A stretch of DNA of 64,000 nucleotides. It comes from Laspinema olomoucense D3b (GTDB taxonomy: Bacteria; Cyanobacteriota; Cyanobacteriia; Cyanobacteriales; Laspinemataceae). Location of the stretch: assembly GCF_025370785.1 (NCBI RefSeq), contig NZ_JAMXFA010000007.1, positions 164,604 to 228,603 of the forward strand, in the 5' to 3' direction. Position numbers and translations under genes: made by a program. Numbering within the stretch: position 1 is the stretch's first letter; each line of letters opens with the position of its first letter. Positions 53,500 to 63,700 of the stretch are shown piece after piece. The notes beneath the pieces were generated by a model, which was not told the origin of the DNA, did not search any database, and saw nothing but the letters and a program-made list of their open reading frames with translations.

Positions 53500-54768
53500 A
53501 TGGCAATGCAAGGATTTACGGTGGTGAACGATCGCCCAGTGAAGGTGGTTGTGATTGGTGGGGGTGCAGCAGGTTTTTTTGGGGCGATTAATTGCGCTCA
53601 AAACCATGCACAGACTGAAGTGACAATTTTAGAAGCGGGACGGCAACCCCTGGCGAAGGTGAAAATTTCCGGGGGGGGACGATGCAATGTGACTCACGCT
53701 TGCTTTGATCCTGAGATGTTGGTGACCCATTATCCCCGAGGGGGTAAAGCGCTGCGTGGGACATTTTCACGGTTTCAGGTGCAGGATACGGTGAACTGGT
53801 TTGAAAGTCGGGGGGTGAAGCTGAAAACTGAGGAAGATGGGCGGATGTTCCCCACCACGGATGATTCGGAAACCATTATCCACTGTTTGATGCAGCAGGT
53901 ACGAGAATCAGGGGTGAGACTGCGGACTGGGGTTTCGGTGGTGGAGGTGCGTTGCCTGTCTCCCTCGGAAGGTGAGAGCGGCGGGGGATTTGAGATTGTC
54001 TTGAAGTCTGGGGAAACCTTGAGTTGCGATCGCCTGCTGTTGGCAACGGGTAGCAATCCCCAGGGGTATAAAATTGCCCAATCCCTGGGACATACAATAG
54101 AACAACCCGTTCCTTCCCTGTTTACCTTTAATGTCACTGACCCGCGCTTCCAGGATTTAGCGGGGGTTGCCGTGAAAATGGCGCGAGTCCAATTACGAGA
54201 TGCTAAATTGACCCAAACCGGACCCCTTCTGATCACCCATTGGGGTCTGAGTGGTCCGGCGATTCTGAAACTTTCGGCATGGGGTGCCCGATATTTATAT
54301 AACCACCAGTATCGGGCGACTTTAACGATTGATTGGTTACCGCAGTATAATCCGGAACTGTTGCGAGAACAGTTACAAGCGGTGAAATCACAGTTACCCA
54401 GAAAGGCAGTTGTGACGAGTTGTCCCTTTCCGATTCCTCGCCGCTTGTGGGAACGGTTGCTAGAAGCAGCGGGACTGGATAGCGAAACTCGATGGGCGGA
54501 AATTTCTAAAAAAGCTATCAATCAGGTTGTAGAAGAGATCACCCGAGGTAAGTATCAAATCACGGGCAAAGGGGTGTTTAAAGAGGAATTTGTCACCTGT
54601 GGCGGGGTTTCCCTGAAAGAGGTGAATTTTAAGACGATGGAGAGTCGTTGTTGTCCGGGGTTATATTTTGCGGGGGAAGTGCTTGATATTGATGGGGTGA
54701 CGGGAGGGTTCAATTTTCAAAGTGCTTGGACGACTAGCTGGTTAGCAGCGCAGTCTTTGGGGAGTTGA
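53500..54768 (+). CDS. NAD(P)/FAD-dependent oxidoreductase, HI0933/YhiN family
   Basis: 422 residues. VKVVVIGGGAAGFFGAINCA is the FAD-binding dinucleotide motif, ISGGGRCNVTHACF the second signature of the family, and LLATGSNPQGYKIAQSLGH the third. YFAGEVLDIDGVTGGFNFQ closes the FAD site. The physiological substrate is unknown. The start may be ATG 53500 or ATG 53506; neither has a strong SD. Confidence 0.92.
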   Translation: MAMQGFTVVNDRPVKVVVIGGGAAGFFGAINCAQNHAQTEVTILEAGRQPLAKVKISGGGRCNVTHACFDPEMLVTHYPRGGKALRGTFSRFQVQDTVNWFESRGVKLKTEEDGRMFPTTDDSETIIHCLMQQVRESGVRLRTGVSVVEVRCLSPSEGESGGGFEIVLKSGETLSCDRLLLATGSNPQGYKIAQSLGHTIEQPVPSLFTFNVTDPRFQDLAGVAVKMARVQLRDAKLTQTGPLLITHWGLSGPAILKLSAWGARYLYNHQYRATLTIDWLPQYNPELLREQLQAVKSQLPRKAVVTSCPFPIPRRLWERLLEAAGLDSETRWAEISKKAINQVVEEITRGKYQITGKGVFKEEFVTCGGVSLKEVNFKTMESRCCPGLYFAGEVLDIDGVTGGFNFQSAWTTSWLAAQSLGS

Positions 54769-54805
54769 ACCACTGATTTCACTGATTTTCACGGAGGTTT
54801 TGGGG

Positions 54806-55936
54806 ATGAGGGAACAGAAGGATATTTTTGTGTTTTTGGAGATTTTTTCCCGGGAGGGTGGGATTCAATCTTATGTGAAGGATATTTTGACGGTTTATGG
54901 GGATTGGGCGTCCTGTCAAGGGAGGGTGGCACAGGTGTTGTTGTTGCGGGATAGTCCGGATTGTGAGAATCTGTTGGAGGGGAATCCGGGGTTCCGATTT
55001 CAGTATTTTAAAACCTTGCCGCCGATGTGGGGACGGGCGAAGTTGGCTGGGGGGTTGGGGAAGCAGCTTGTTTTGCACCGTCCGAGGCGGGTGTTTTGTG
55101 GTCATATTAATTTGGTGCCGTTGGTACAAGTTCTCTGTCAACCGTTGGGGATTCCTTATACGGTTTTGACCTATGGGAAGGAGGTGTGGGAACCTTTGCC
55201 GGGGATGGCACAACGGGGATTACAACAGGCGAGTCGGTTATGGACGATTAGCCGATACAGTCGCGATCGCGCTTGTGAGGCGAATGGATTACAACCCAGT
55301 CGCTTTGAGTTACTGCCTTGTGCGGTGGATGAAAAGCAGTTTACCCCGGGTCCGAAACCGCCGGAGTTGCTTGAACGCTATGGGTTACAGGGCTGTAAGG
55401 TGTTGATGACAGTGGCGCGCCTGTGGTCTGGGGATATCTATAAGGGGGTAGATGTGACGATTCGGGCATTACCACAGATAGCACAAGCCCAGCCGGATGT
55501 CAAGTATTTGGTGATTGGTCGGGGGGATGATCAACCGAGGTTGCAGGGATTGGCGCAGGAGTTGGGGGTGAGCGATCGCGTGGTGTTTGCGGGGTTTGTC
55601 CCCACGGAGGAATTAGCCCGTCACTATCGGGTCGCCGATGCCTATATTATGCCCTCTCAGGAGGGATTTGGCATTGTTTACCTAGAGGCAATGGCTTGTG
55701 GAAAACCTGTGCTGTCTGGAGATGCCGATGGGTCAGCGGACCCGTTGCAGGATGGAAAACTGGGCTGGCAAGTGCCACATCGGGACCCCCAGGCGGTTGC
55801 GGCTGCCTGCATTGAAATGTTGCGAGGAGAGGACCGACGCTGTGATGGGGACTGGTTGCGCCAGGAAACGATATGGGGGTTTGGTACGGATGCCTTTACC
55901 CAGCGCGTCAAACAACTGATAGAGTTTAGTGATTAG
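54806..55936 (+). CDS. Family 4 glycosyltransferase
   Basis: 376 residues from ATG 54806, with GGAGG upstream. It has the GT-B fold: the N-terminal half takes the acceptor (FSREGGIQSYVKDIL), and the C-terminal half binds the sugar nucleotide (VLMTVARLWSGDIYKGVDV, MPSQEGFGIVYLEAMACGKP). The retaining EX7E motif is present in this last stretch. The product is unknown; surface glycan synthesis is likely. It follows the flavoprotein gene by 37 bases and precedes a small membrane protein. Confidence 0.93.
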   Translation: MREQKDIFVFLEIFSREGGIQSYVKDILTVYGDWASCQGRVAQVLLLRDSPDCENLLEGNPGFRFQYFKTLPPMWGRAKLAGGLGKQLVLHRPRRVFCGHINLVPLVQVLCQPLGIPYTVLTYGKEVWEPLPGMAQRGLQQASRLWTISRYSRDRACEANGLQPSRFELLPCAVDEKQFTPGPKPPELLERYGLQGCKVLMTVARLWSGDIYKGVDVTIRALPQIAQAQPDVKYLVIGRGDDQPRLQGLAQELGVSDRVVFAGFVPTEELARHYRVADAYIMPSQEGFGIVYLEAMACGKPVLSGDADGSADPLQDGKLGWQVPHRDPQAVAAACIEMLRGEDRRCDGDWLRQETIWGFGTDAFTQRVKQLIEFSD

Positions 55937-55972
55937 GATAGAGGTATTGGCGATTTTCTGTGGGAGTCAATT

Positions 55973-56359
55973 GTGAATCAAAACAGTTACAAATCCTTGC
56001 TGCTGAACCTATCGGACCTGAGTCGATGGTTGATGCCGGTGTTTATCGTGTGGGTGTTGATTTCGATCGGGTTGGGATGGGTCGTGAAGTCGATTTTAAT
56101 CTTAATCGTGGCAGTCACCCTGCTGCCGGTGATTGGGTTTTTTGGCTTGCGGTGGTGGTTGAGTCGGAACCTGATTGTGGATCAGTGTCCGGTGTGCAGT
56201 TATGAAGTCACGGGACTGAATCAGACCCAACTTCAATGTCCCAGTTGTGGGGAACCCCTGATGGGAGAAGGGGATCATTTCGTGCGGTTGACCCCCCCGG
56301 GGACCATTGACATTGATGCGATCGAGGTATCGGCTAAGGTGATCGAGGAATCGAAGTGA
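55973..56359 (+). CDS. Membrane protein with zinc ribbon
   Basis: 128 residues starting at GTG. Two close membrane helices (LMPVFIVWVLISIGLGWVV, ILILIVAVTLLPVIGFFGL) are followed by a cytosolic zinc ribbon, CPVCSYEV and CPSCGEPL, and an acidic tail. No family is recognised. It starts 37 bases after the glycosyltransferase and probably shares its transcript. Confidence 0.8.
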   Translation: MNQNSYKSLLLNLSDLSRWLMPVFIVWVLISIGLGWVVKSILILIVAVTLLPVIGFFGLRWWLSRNLIVDQCPVCSYEVTGLNQTQLQCPSCGEPLMGEGDHFVRLTPPGTIDIDAIEVSAKVIEESK

Positions 56360-56439
56360 AGGGGGCGATGGGGGCTTACAACGGTAGGTTTTTTACGCTC
56401 ATGGTGATTTGGTTTTTTATTAACTGCACCTCCGGTTCC

Positions 56440-56470
56440 CTCCCCTTGGCAAGGGGAGGGGACCGGAAGT
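56440..56470. repeat. CCCTCCCCTTGGCAAGGGGAGGG repeat
   Basis: A 10-bp perfect hairpin with loop GGC, followed by GACCGGAAGTG. The right arm recurs near 1540-1560 (GGCAAGGGGAGGGGACTGGA). It lies between two convergent genes and may help end transcripts. Confidence 0.55.
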
Positions 56471-56500
56471 GAGCTTAAATGGATGGAGTGGTGATAGCGT

Positions 56501-58447
56501 TTAGGGTGTCGCTTCCCATTGGGGTCCCGTTGGGGTGGTCCGCAACCGCCAAATGCCCAGTTGCGGTTCCTTAACTTCTAAGAATCCACCATTGAGGGGT
56601 TGCCGAACATAGGGACCCTCTAATACCGGCCAATTTTCCAGTTGACGGGGTTTCCCATTAATGGTGGCGATCGCGATCGCACCCTGGGGTTTGTAGGTCA
56701 TGGTAAGTTCGTCCCCGGCAACACTTTTATACTCTAACCTCCCCTCAGTTTCCCAAGCGGCATCCCTCACTTCAGTTCGGTCCAAGGAGCGAATCAAACT
56801 ATCAAAAGTGGGATACTCTGCAACCCTCGCCACATCGACGATCCAGGCTGTTTTACGGCCCTTGGCAGCTAAGGCTTGATAAGCCGCGTGTTTCTCATCA
56901 ACCGGGATTTTTAAGGCAATGTCATCTCCCCAGACCCGGGCTACAACCCAAGTTTCTTGAATGCGCCAGATATACCAATTTTCATGTCTGCGGGGTTCTC
57001 CATACCCCATCGGTAAGACCAAGTGCGACTGCGCCGGGACTCCTGCCTTCAAGTCGGACTCAGTGAGAATTTGCTGATAAATGACCGCACTTCGTTCTTG
57101 CAGATATTGGTCCCCGGGGGTTTTTCCCGTTGCCATTGGCGAATGATAGGTTCCTCCCAGACTGACTACGGGATTATTCACCCCGTTAGGGTCGCGGATC
57201 ACGAGTTTATAGGTGGCATACTGCGCCCGGATTGTACCTTCTACTTGATAGTCGCGAGAGCCTTCTAACAAAGTACCCACCGTATAATCAGGGGTGACGT
57301 AAAAGGTTTCCCAGAGGTGATTGTCAGCATGGTAGCTGTAATAGACTGGATGACTGGCTTGGACCGAGAACGGGAGGGGAACTTGCTTGAGAGCAAGGGC
57401 CCGTAAATGTTCCGGAGGACGATAGGAACTCAGACTCGGGGCCAGGGCCAGTCTAGCAAAATTGAGCTGCATTCCATCGGCGATCGCCTGATCATCCGTG
57501 CGATTCGGAGTTCCCCACCAGATCCAGGCTACCGCACTCAATCCATTATTCCAAGTATTGCGATCAAACCCGCGACTTTCCGCCCCGCCCGAGGTTCCCC
57601 AACTCAGGCGCAAAGCCATATTCGTGGCATACCAGTCCAATAAGGCAGTCGCCAGTTCGCGTAGTTCGGGAGTTTTCGCAAAATCATATAAATTTAGTAA
57701 GCCAGCGATGCTGTAGCCATAATAGATCGAGGAATGAAATTCGCCCTGACCAATTGTGAGAAACTTATCAAGCTGCGATCGCAACCAAGCCTCATTAGTT
57801 TCCGCCACATGGGGGAGTTCCACCGGAAACCCGCTGCCATCCATCAGGGCCAAACCCGATACCCGTTGCATAAACCCATGATTTTCCGTACCCCCTTCAT
57901 TCCACTCCTCTACCCGAGGGCTGAGTAACATACTTTGGTAAGATGCCTTTACCGGGTCCGGGAGACCGTTGCGATGCAGGAAGAAAATGCGAACATCCAG
58001 CATACTGCGGAAATGATACAAGTCCGGGCGATCGCGCTCCAATTTGAGTAACATATCCCAATTAGGTTGGGCTGCGTAATCCTCCGGCAAACTCAGGCGG
58101 GCTAAAATAATAGGCAGCAAGTATTTATGAGGGTCGCCAATCTTGTTTCTGCGCCACCAGCGATCGCGTTCTTCGAGATTTTGACGGGCAATTCTTTGTC
58201 TGATTAATAAACTGCGCCGTTGAAATTGCACCTCAGTTTCATCTAAACTGGAATAGGGAGAAAGGCGTTGCGTCTGGGTGCTTCTTTCCCGCAGTTCTTC
58301 TTTTTGTGCGTTGGTCCATTGGTTGAGCTGTTCTCGGGATTCAATGGTAGGGTTTTTCGAGGGAAGAGTCGCGCAAGCATTCAGTGCGATCGCCAGACAT
58401 AGATTAACGACCCAATAACGCATTTTAATTTTAAAATAAATGATCAA
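56501..58447 (-). CDS. Lipoprotein, possible toroid-fold polysaccharide-active enzyme
   Basis: The frame of 648 residues probably begins at MRYWVVNLC (ATG 58423). LCLAIALNACATLP is a lipoprotein signal with the lipidated Cys. After about 100 charged residues, a helical domain follows with NEGGTENHGFMQRVSG, SIYYGYSIAGLLNLYDFAKT and TALLDWYATNMAL. This resembles the (α/α) toroid part of heparinase and alginate-lyase-type enzymes, and a β-rich C-terminus (HLWETFYVTPDYTVGTLLEG) also fits. I infer a polysaccharide lyase-like role; no catalytic residues can be assigned with certainty. Confidence 0.7.
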   Translation of the reverse strand: MIIYFKIKMRYWVVNLCLAIALNACATLPSKNPTIESREQLNQWTNAQKEELRERSTQTQRLSPYSSLDETEVQFQRRSLLIRQRIARQNLEERDRWWRRNKIGDPHKYLLPIILARLSLPEDYAAQPNWDMLLKLERDRPDLYHFRSMLDVRIFFLHRNGLPDPVKASYQSMLLSPRVEEWNEGGTENHGFMQRVSGLALMDGSGFPVELPHVAETNEAWLRSQLDKFLTIGQGEFHSSIYYGYSIAGLLNLYDFAKTPELRELATALLDWYATNMALRLSWGTSGGAESRGFDRNTWNNGLSAVAWIWWGTPNRTDDQAIADGMQLNFARLALAPSLSSYRPPEHLRALALKQVPLPFSVQASHPVYYSYHADNHLWETFYVTPDYTVGTLLEGSRDYQVEGTIRAQYATYKLVIRDPNGVNNPVVSLGGTYHSPMATGKTPGDQYLQERSAVIYQQILTESDLKAGVPAQSHLVLPMGYGEPRRHENWYIWRIQETWVVARVWGDDIALKIPVDEKHAAYQALAAKGRKTAWIVDVARVAEYPTFDSLIRSLDRTEVRDAAWETEGRLEYKSVAGDELTMTYKPQGAIAIATINGKPRQLENWPVLEGPYVRQPLNGGFLEVKEPQLGIWRLRTTPTGPQWEATP

Positions 58448-58989
58448 CGAGGGACAAGTCTGTGCCTATTTTAAAGGGGAAAGGGTAGAGTTGGCTCAAA
58501 TCACCCCATTTCCCGTTTTTCTGTGCAGGGGATGCCCAGAAAGCCGATTTCCTCCCCGATCATAAATGCCTTTCATGTTCTGCCCCTCGTAGATAGAACT
58601 GATGCCTAAGACCCGACTCGATTAAAACCCTCAGATCCACAGCACAGGGTTCCAAAAACCTTTGCTATAAAGCTTCCTGGACTCATGAGGTTTACCCGAG
58701 TGCCAGCTAGAAATATAACGAAGCTCGATGTAACTGTACCAGCCACAGGCCGTGGGCAACGCACTCCCAGAAGCCCGATGTGAAGCTAGAGGGCATCGCC
58801 AAGCACAGAACACTGCCAAAATGTACGTTTCATCCCAGTAGGCAGCCCTATAAACCCCGATTCCCGCAGAGAAGGGAAAAAAAGGATAGACTAATTTTTG
58901 ACCCCAAAAACTCCAAACCCAGGGAAAAGGTCCCCCTCTAATCCCTAGAAAAACCCCTCAATTCAAACCCTAGTGACAGCCCATAATCT
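58448..58989. other. Divergent intergenic region before the PAS kinase
   Basis: It should hold promoters for the lipoprotein and kinase genes. I see no gene; a 62-codon minus frame (58631-58819) is unsupported. Confidence 0.45.
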
Positions 58990-61900
58990 ATGCCCACCCA
59001 ACCTCAAAAGAAACCCTCAAAAAAGCGATCAAATTTAGGCAATCCAGCCCATTATATGGGATTTTTTAGCCGATCGCCGGATTTACTCTGTCTACTGGGG
59101 TTAGAGGGGAATTTTCAAGAGGTTAATCCCGCATGGGAACAAACCCTCGGTTTGACTCCAGAAGACCTGGTGAATCGCCCCTTTATTGTAGGGGTGCATC
59201 CAGAAGACCGAGAGCAAACTGCTGGGGAAATTGCCACTCTATCTGAGGAAATTGAGCGGGTGAGTTTTCAAAATCGCTATCTTCAGAAAGATGGCGCTTA
59301 TCAGTGGGTTGAGTGGGAAATCAGCCAGTCCACAGAAGAGGGGGTGATGTATGGGTTGGGTCGAAAAATCCCAGACCCTCGCGATCGCCCCAACTTAGAA
59401 CCGCCGCCAACCCCGCACAACCACCACAGCATCCAATCGCTACAAGAACGTCTGCGCCGGTATCAAGCGATCGCCTCCCTCTCCCCCATCGGCATCTTCC
59501 AAACCGATACCGAAGGAAAAGCCCTCTATGTCAATCAAAAATGGTGTGAAATTGCCGGACTCTCCCCCCAAGAAGCAAGGGGGTATGGATGGACCCGGGC
59601 GATTCATCCTGAAGATAGCTCCTTCGTCTTTGCTCAGTGGTCCCAATTCGTCCAAAACCCCGGGGAATTTCGCATGGAATGCCGAATGCTCCGTAAAGAT
59701 GGGGTGGTCACCTGGGTCATGGTCCAAGCGGTGATCCAAATCGGAGACAGGGGAGAAATCACTGGGTTTGTGGGAGCCCTGGCCGATATCAGCGATCGCA
59801 AACAGATGGAAGAAGCCCTCAAACAGGCCAATGAAGACCTAGAAAGCCGAGTCGCCGATCGCACCGCTGAACTCCAAAAGGCGATCGCGCAGTTACAAGG
59901 AGAAATCACCTCCCGGACCCAGGCAGAGGCAGCCTTACAGAAAGAACGGGAATTCCTCAATGCCATGCTCAATAACCTCGCCGATGGCATAGTCGCTTGT
60001 GATGCCAACGGCATTTTAACCCTGTTCAATCGGGCCACGAAAGAGTTTCATGGATTGCCGGAATATCCCATCCCCCCGGAACAGTGGGCCGACCATTACA
60101 GTATCTATCGGCCCGACGGGACCCCGATGCCCTTTGAAGAGATTCCCCTGTTTCGCGCCCTTGGCGGCGAAACCGTTAAAAATGAAGAAATGGTGATCGC
60201 GCCGAAACATCAGAAACGCCGCACCCTCCTCGGCAGTGGTCAACCGATCATTGATGCTTCCGGGAACAAGCTAGGTGCCGTGATCGCCTTGCGGGACGTG
60301 ACCGATCGCCAAGATGCCGAAGCAGCACTCCAGGAAAGCCAATCCCGCCTCAACAGCATCCTCAACTCCCTCGATGATATGGTCTGGTCCATTAATCCCC
60401 ATACCTTCGAGCCGCTATTTTTGAACCCCGCCACCGAAACCCTCTACGGGCGTCCTCTCCAAGAGTTCTATGAAAATCCGCTGATTTGGCAAGAGATGGT
60501 TCACCCAGAAGATGGCCATCTGGTTGAGCGCTACAATGCAGAAGTGATGGAAACCGGCAGCAGCGAAGTTGAATATCGCATCATCCGCACCGATGGCAGC
60601 ATTCGCACCATCCAAGCGCGGACTCGGCTGATTTATGATGCTAACGGTCAAGCGATCCGCATGGATGGAATTGTCACCGACATCACCGATCGCAAAGAAG
60701 CCGAAAAAGAACGGGAACGACTGATCACAATTTTGGAAGCAACCCCGGATTTCGTAGGGATTTCCGATGCAAAAGGAGGCGTTCTCTACCTCAACCAGAC
60801 AGGGCGGCGCTTGGTGGGGTTAGCCGAAAGTGATGATATCACAACCCACCATATCTCAGAATTTATGCCACAATCCTGCCAGTCCTTCATCTTTAATGAA
60901 GCCTTGCCCACCGCAACCCAAGCCGGGGTTTGGAGCGGTGAAACCCTTTTTCTGGCTCATGATGGTCAGGAAATGCCGGTTTTACAGGTGATTATGAGCC
61001 ATCGGTCCGAAAACGGCATCTTGGAATATTTTTCCACCATCATCCGGGATATCACCGATCGCAAACAAACGGAAGAAGCCCTGCGGCGTAACGCCTTGCA
61101 ATTGGCTCAAGCTCAACAAGTGGCTCATATCGGGTCCTGGGAATTCGATTTGATCACCTATCACGTGGATTGGTCCGATGAACTCTTACGGATTTATCAG
61201 GTTGAGCAGCCCGAATTAGGACTAACGTATCAGGAATTTTTGCAACTGGTGCATCCCGAGGACCGTGAATCCCTCAAAACTTTGATTGAAGAGGCGATCG
61301 CCCAACAGCAACCTTATGAACGTAAACACCGAATGCTGTTTCCCGATGGTTCTATCAAATTTATCTCCTCCAAAGGCCAACCGATTTTTAACGACGAGGG
61401 TGAACTGATTAAACTCATCGGTACCGCCCATGATATCACCTCAAGTCAGACAGCCGAAGAAGCCCTGCGCCGCAGTGAAGAACTCTATCGGGCGATCGCC
61501 CGCAACTTCCCCAATGGTGGCATCTGTCTGTTTGATCAAGACTTGCGCTATACCTTGGTAGATGGACGGGAATTAGACGAAATCGGCTTTTCTAAAACCG
61601 AAATGGAAGGCAAAACCCTCTGGGAATTCTGGCCCCCGGAAACCGTTGCCATCTTAGAACCCATCTATCGAGCCGCCTTTGCTGGTGAGATAGCAGTCTT
61701 TGAACTACCCTTTCGCGAGAGAATTTATTTGGTCCACCTACTGCCGGTTACCCATACTAATGGGGAAATCTTTGCCGGAATGTTAGTCGCTCAAAATATC
61801 ACCGCCCTCAAAGAGGCAGAAACTGCCCTCAAACAGCGAGAAGAATCCCTGCGCGGCATCCTAGATAATATGCCCGTGATGATGAATGCCTTCAATGCCG

Positions 61901-63630
61901 AGGGACTATTTGCCGCCTGGAACCGGGAATGTGAACGAGTCACCGGATATAGTGTCGATGAAATCGTCGGCAATCCCCAGGTGGTGGAAATGTTGTATCC
62001 CATTCCGGAAGAAAGAGCAGCGATGCTGACTGAAATGGTTGAATTAGACAATCATTACCGAAACTGGGAACTGGATCTCACGGCCAAAGATGGCACAATT
62101 AAAACCATTGCTTGGTCTAATATTTCTAAGCAATTTCCGATTTCCGGTTGGTCCGGCTGGGGGATTGGCGTCGATGTGAGCGATCGCAAACAAGCTGAAA
62201 AAGCCCTGCGCCAATCCGAAGCCGAATCCCGACAACTCGCCAATCGAGAATCCCTGATCAACCGGATTTCTAGTGATATTCGCAACTCCCTAGACGTGAA
62301 TACTATCCTGGAAACAGTAGTTCAACAGCTATATCAGTTATTGGCACTGGATCGCTGTAGTTTTATATGGTATCGCTGCTGTAGTACCCCCCCTTTCTGG
62401 GAAATCGTCACGGAAGTAAAAAACCCTGAACTCCACAGTCGCATCGGGCGCTATCCCGTTCAGGGGACTCCCGTGGAAGTTAAAATTGCTAACACTGAAC
62501 TGATTCAGTGCGATGAGTTGGGCGATGACTCCGATCCAGAGGTCCAATCCCTTTATACAGTGTGGGGGTATCGCGCCGTTGTCATTGTTAGCATTCAAAC
62601 CGCTTCGGGAGATATCGGTTGCCTGGTTTGCGGAAGCCACTACCAAGCCCGAAATTGGAACGAATGGGAAGTAGAACTGTTGCAAGCCGTTGCCGAACGA
62701 TTGGCGATCGCCCTGTACCAAGCTGACTTATACCGCCAAGCCCAAGATAGCGCCCGCGAAGCCCAAAAACAAGCCGAACAATTACAGAATACCTTAGAGG
62801 AGTTACAACAAACCCAATCCCAACTGATCCAGACGGAAAAAATGTCCAGTTTAGGCCAATTAGTCGCCGGAGTCGCCCACGAAATCAATAATCCGGTGAA
62901 CTTTATTCACGGCAACCTCACTCACTTGAGCAACTATACAGATGATTTGTTGAGTATCATTAACCTGTATCAGGAAACCTATCCCACCCCCGAGGCAGAA
63001 CTGCAAGAGGCAATTTCCGACCTAGAATTAGACTATATTACCGAAGATCTGCCTAAAATTCTCGCCTCGATGAGAATGGGCACCGATCGCATCCGCAAAA
63101 TTGTCTTAAGTTTACGCAACTTCTCCCGCCTAGACGAAGCGGATATGAAAGCAGTAGACATCCATGAAGGGATAGAAAATACCCTATTAATTTTGCAAAA
63201 TCGCTTCAAAACCAAAGGCGATCGCCATAGCATAGAACTCATCAAAGAGTATGGGGAATTGCCCTTAATTGAGTGTTATGCGTCTCAGATGAATCAAGTG
63301 CTGATGAACATTATTAACAATGCGATCGATGCCTTAGAAAGCCACCCATCAGAAACCTTGCCCACCATTCGGATTAGCACCGAAGTTCGAGGCGATCGGG
63401 CCATCATCCACATCGCCGACAACGGACCCGGCATGACTGAACAAATCAAAGCCCGCCTCTTTGACCCCTTCTTCACCACCAAACCCGTCGGCAAAGGCAC
63501 CGGACTCGGATTAGCTATCAGCTATCAAATTGTCGTAGACAAACATAACGGTAGTTTAGACTGCATCACCGAACCGGGCAAAGGTAGCGAATTTATCATC
63601 GAAATCCCCATTGCCCAGAGGAAAAATTAA
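58990..63630 (+). CDS. Soluble multi-PAS/GAF sensor histidine kinase
   Basis: 1546 residues, no membrane helix. About eight PAS domains lie in a row (roughly residues 20-1080), most ending in a DITDRK-type motif and joined by short coiled coils. A GAF domain follows (about 1095-1240; LLALDRCSFIWYRC to YQADLYRQAQ). The kinase part has the H-box VAGVAHEINNPVNFIHGN (His1297), N-box NQVLMNIINNAIDAL near 1436, G-box IADNGPGM near 1477 and F/G2-box FDPFFTTKPVGKGTGLGLAI. No receiver domain and no response regulator gene are in view. The signal is unknown; PAS-bound cofactors or redox are likely. Confidence 0.93.
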   Translation: MPTQPQKKPSKKRSNLGNPAHYMGFFSRSPDLLCLLGLEGNFQEVNPAWEQTLGLTPEDLVNRPFIVGVHPEDREQTAGEIATLSEEIERVSFQNRYLQKDGAYQWVEWEISQSTEEGVMYGLGRKIPDPRDRPNLEPPPTPHNHHSIQSLQERLRRYQAIASLSPIGIFQTDTEGKALYVNQKWCEIAGLSPQEARGYGWTRAIHPEDSSFVFAQWSQFVQNPGEFRMECRMLRKDGVVTWVMVQAVIQIGDRGEITGFVGALADISDRKQMEEALKQANEDLESRVADRTAELQKAIAQLQGEITSRTQAEAALQKEREFLNAMLNNLADGIVACDANGILTLFNRATKEFHGLPEYPIPPEQWADHYSIYRPDGTPMPFEEIPLFRALGGETVKNEEMVIAPKHQKRRTLLGSGQPIIDASGNKLGAVIALRDVTDRQDAEAALQESQSRLNSILNSLDDMVWSINPHTFEPLFLNPATETLYGRPLQEFYENPLIWQEMVHPEDGHLVERYNAEVMETGSSEVEYRIIRTDGSIRTIQARTRLIYDANGQAIRMDGIVTDITDRKEAEKERERLITILEATPDFVGISDAKGGVLYLNQTGRRLVGLAESDDITTHHISEFMPQSCQSFIFNEALPTATQAGVWSGETLFLAHDGQEMPVLQVIMSHRSENGILEYFSTIIRDITDRKQTEEALRRNALQLAQAQQVAHIGSWEFDLITYHVDWSDELLRIYQVEQPELGLTYQEFLQLVHPEDRESLKTLIEEAIAQQQPYERKHRMLFPDGSIKFISSKGQPIFNDEGELIKLIGTAHDITSSQTAEEALRRSEELYRAIARNFPNGGICLFDQDLRYTLVDGRELDEIGFSKTEMEGKTLWEFWPPETVAILEPIYRAAFAGEIAVFELPFRERIYLVHLLPVTHTNGEIFAGMLVAQNITALKEAETALKQREESLRGILDNMPVMMNAFNAEGLFAAWNRECERVTGYSVDEIVGNPQVVEMLYPIPEERAAMLTEMVELDNHYRNWELDLTAKDGTIKTIAWSNISKQFPISGWSGWGIGVDVSDRKQAEKALRQSEAESRQLANRESLINRISSDIRNSLDVNTILETVVQQLYQLLALDRCSFIWYRCCSTPPFWEIVTEVKNPELHSRIGRYPVQGTPVEVKIANTELIQCDELGDDSDPEVQSLYTVWGYRAVVIVSIQTASGDIGCLVCGSHYQARNWNEWEVELLQAVAERLAIALYQADLYRQAQDSAREAQKQAEQLQNTLEELQQTQSQLIQTEKMSSLGQLVAGVAHEINNPVNFIHGNLTHLSNYTDDLLSIINLYQETYPTPEAELQEAISDLELDYITEDLPKILASMRMGTDRIRKIVLSLRNFSRLDEADMKAVDIHEGIENTLLILQNRFKTKGDRHSIELIKEYGELPLIECYASQMNQVLMNIINNAIDALESHPSETLPTIRISTEVRGDRAIIHIADNGPGMTEQIKARLFDPFFTTKPVGKGTGLGLAISYQIVVDKHNGSLDCITEPGKGSEFIIEIPIAQRKN

Positions 63631-63642
63631 CCTAATTTCATT

Positions 63643-63700
63643 GGCCCCGCAGCCTAAAGGCTGGGGCTACACAAACAGAGCCCCTCCTGCGCGGGCTAAT
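63643..63700 (+). repeat. Dispersed double-hairpin repeat, copy E
   Basis: GGCCCCGCAGCCTAAAGGCT then GGGGCTACACAAACAGAG and CCTCCTGCGCGGGCTAA. The first hairpin differs from copies A-C but the rest agrees. It follows the kinase gene at once. Confidence 0.7.

Noticed and set aside
53775..54521. 248-codon minus-strand frame opposite the flavoprotein gene
   Set aside because: Antisense shadow of a well-supported FAD oxidoreductase; no family signal.
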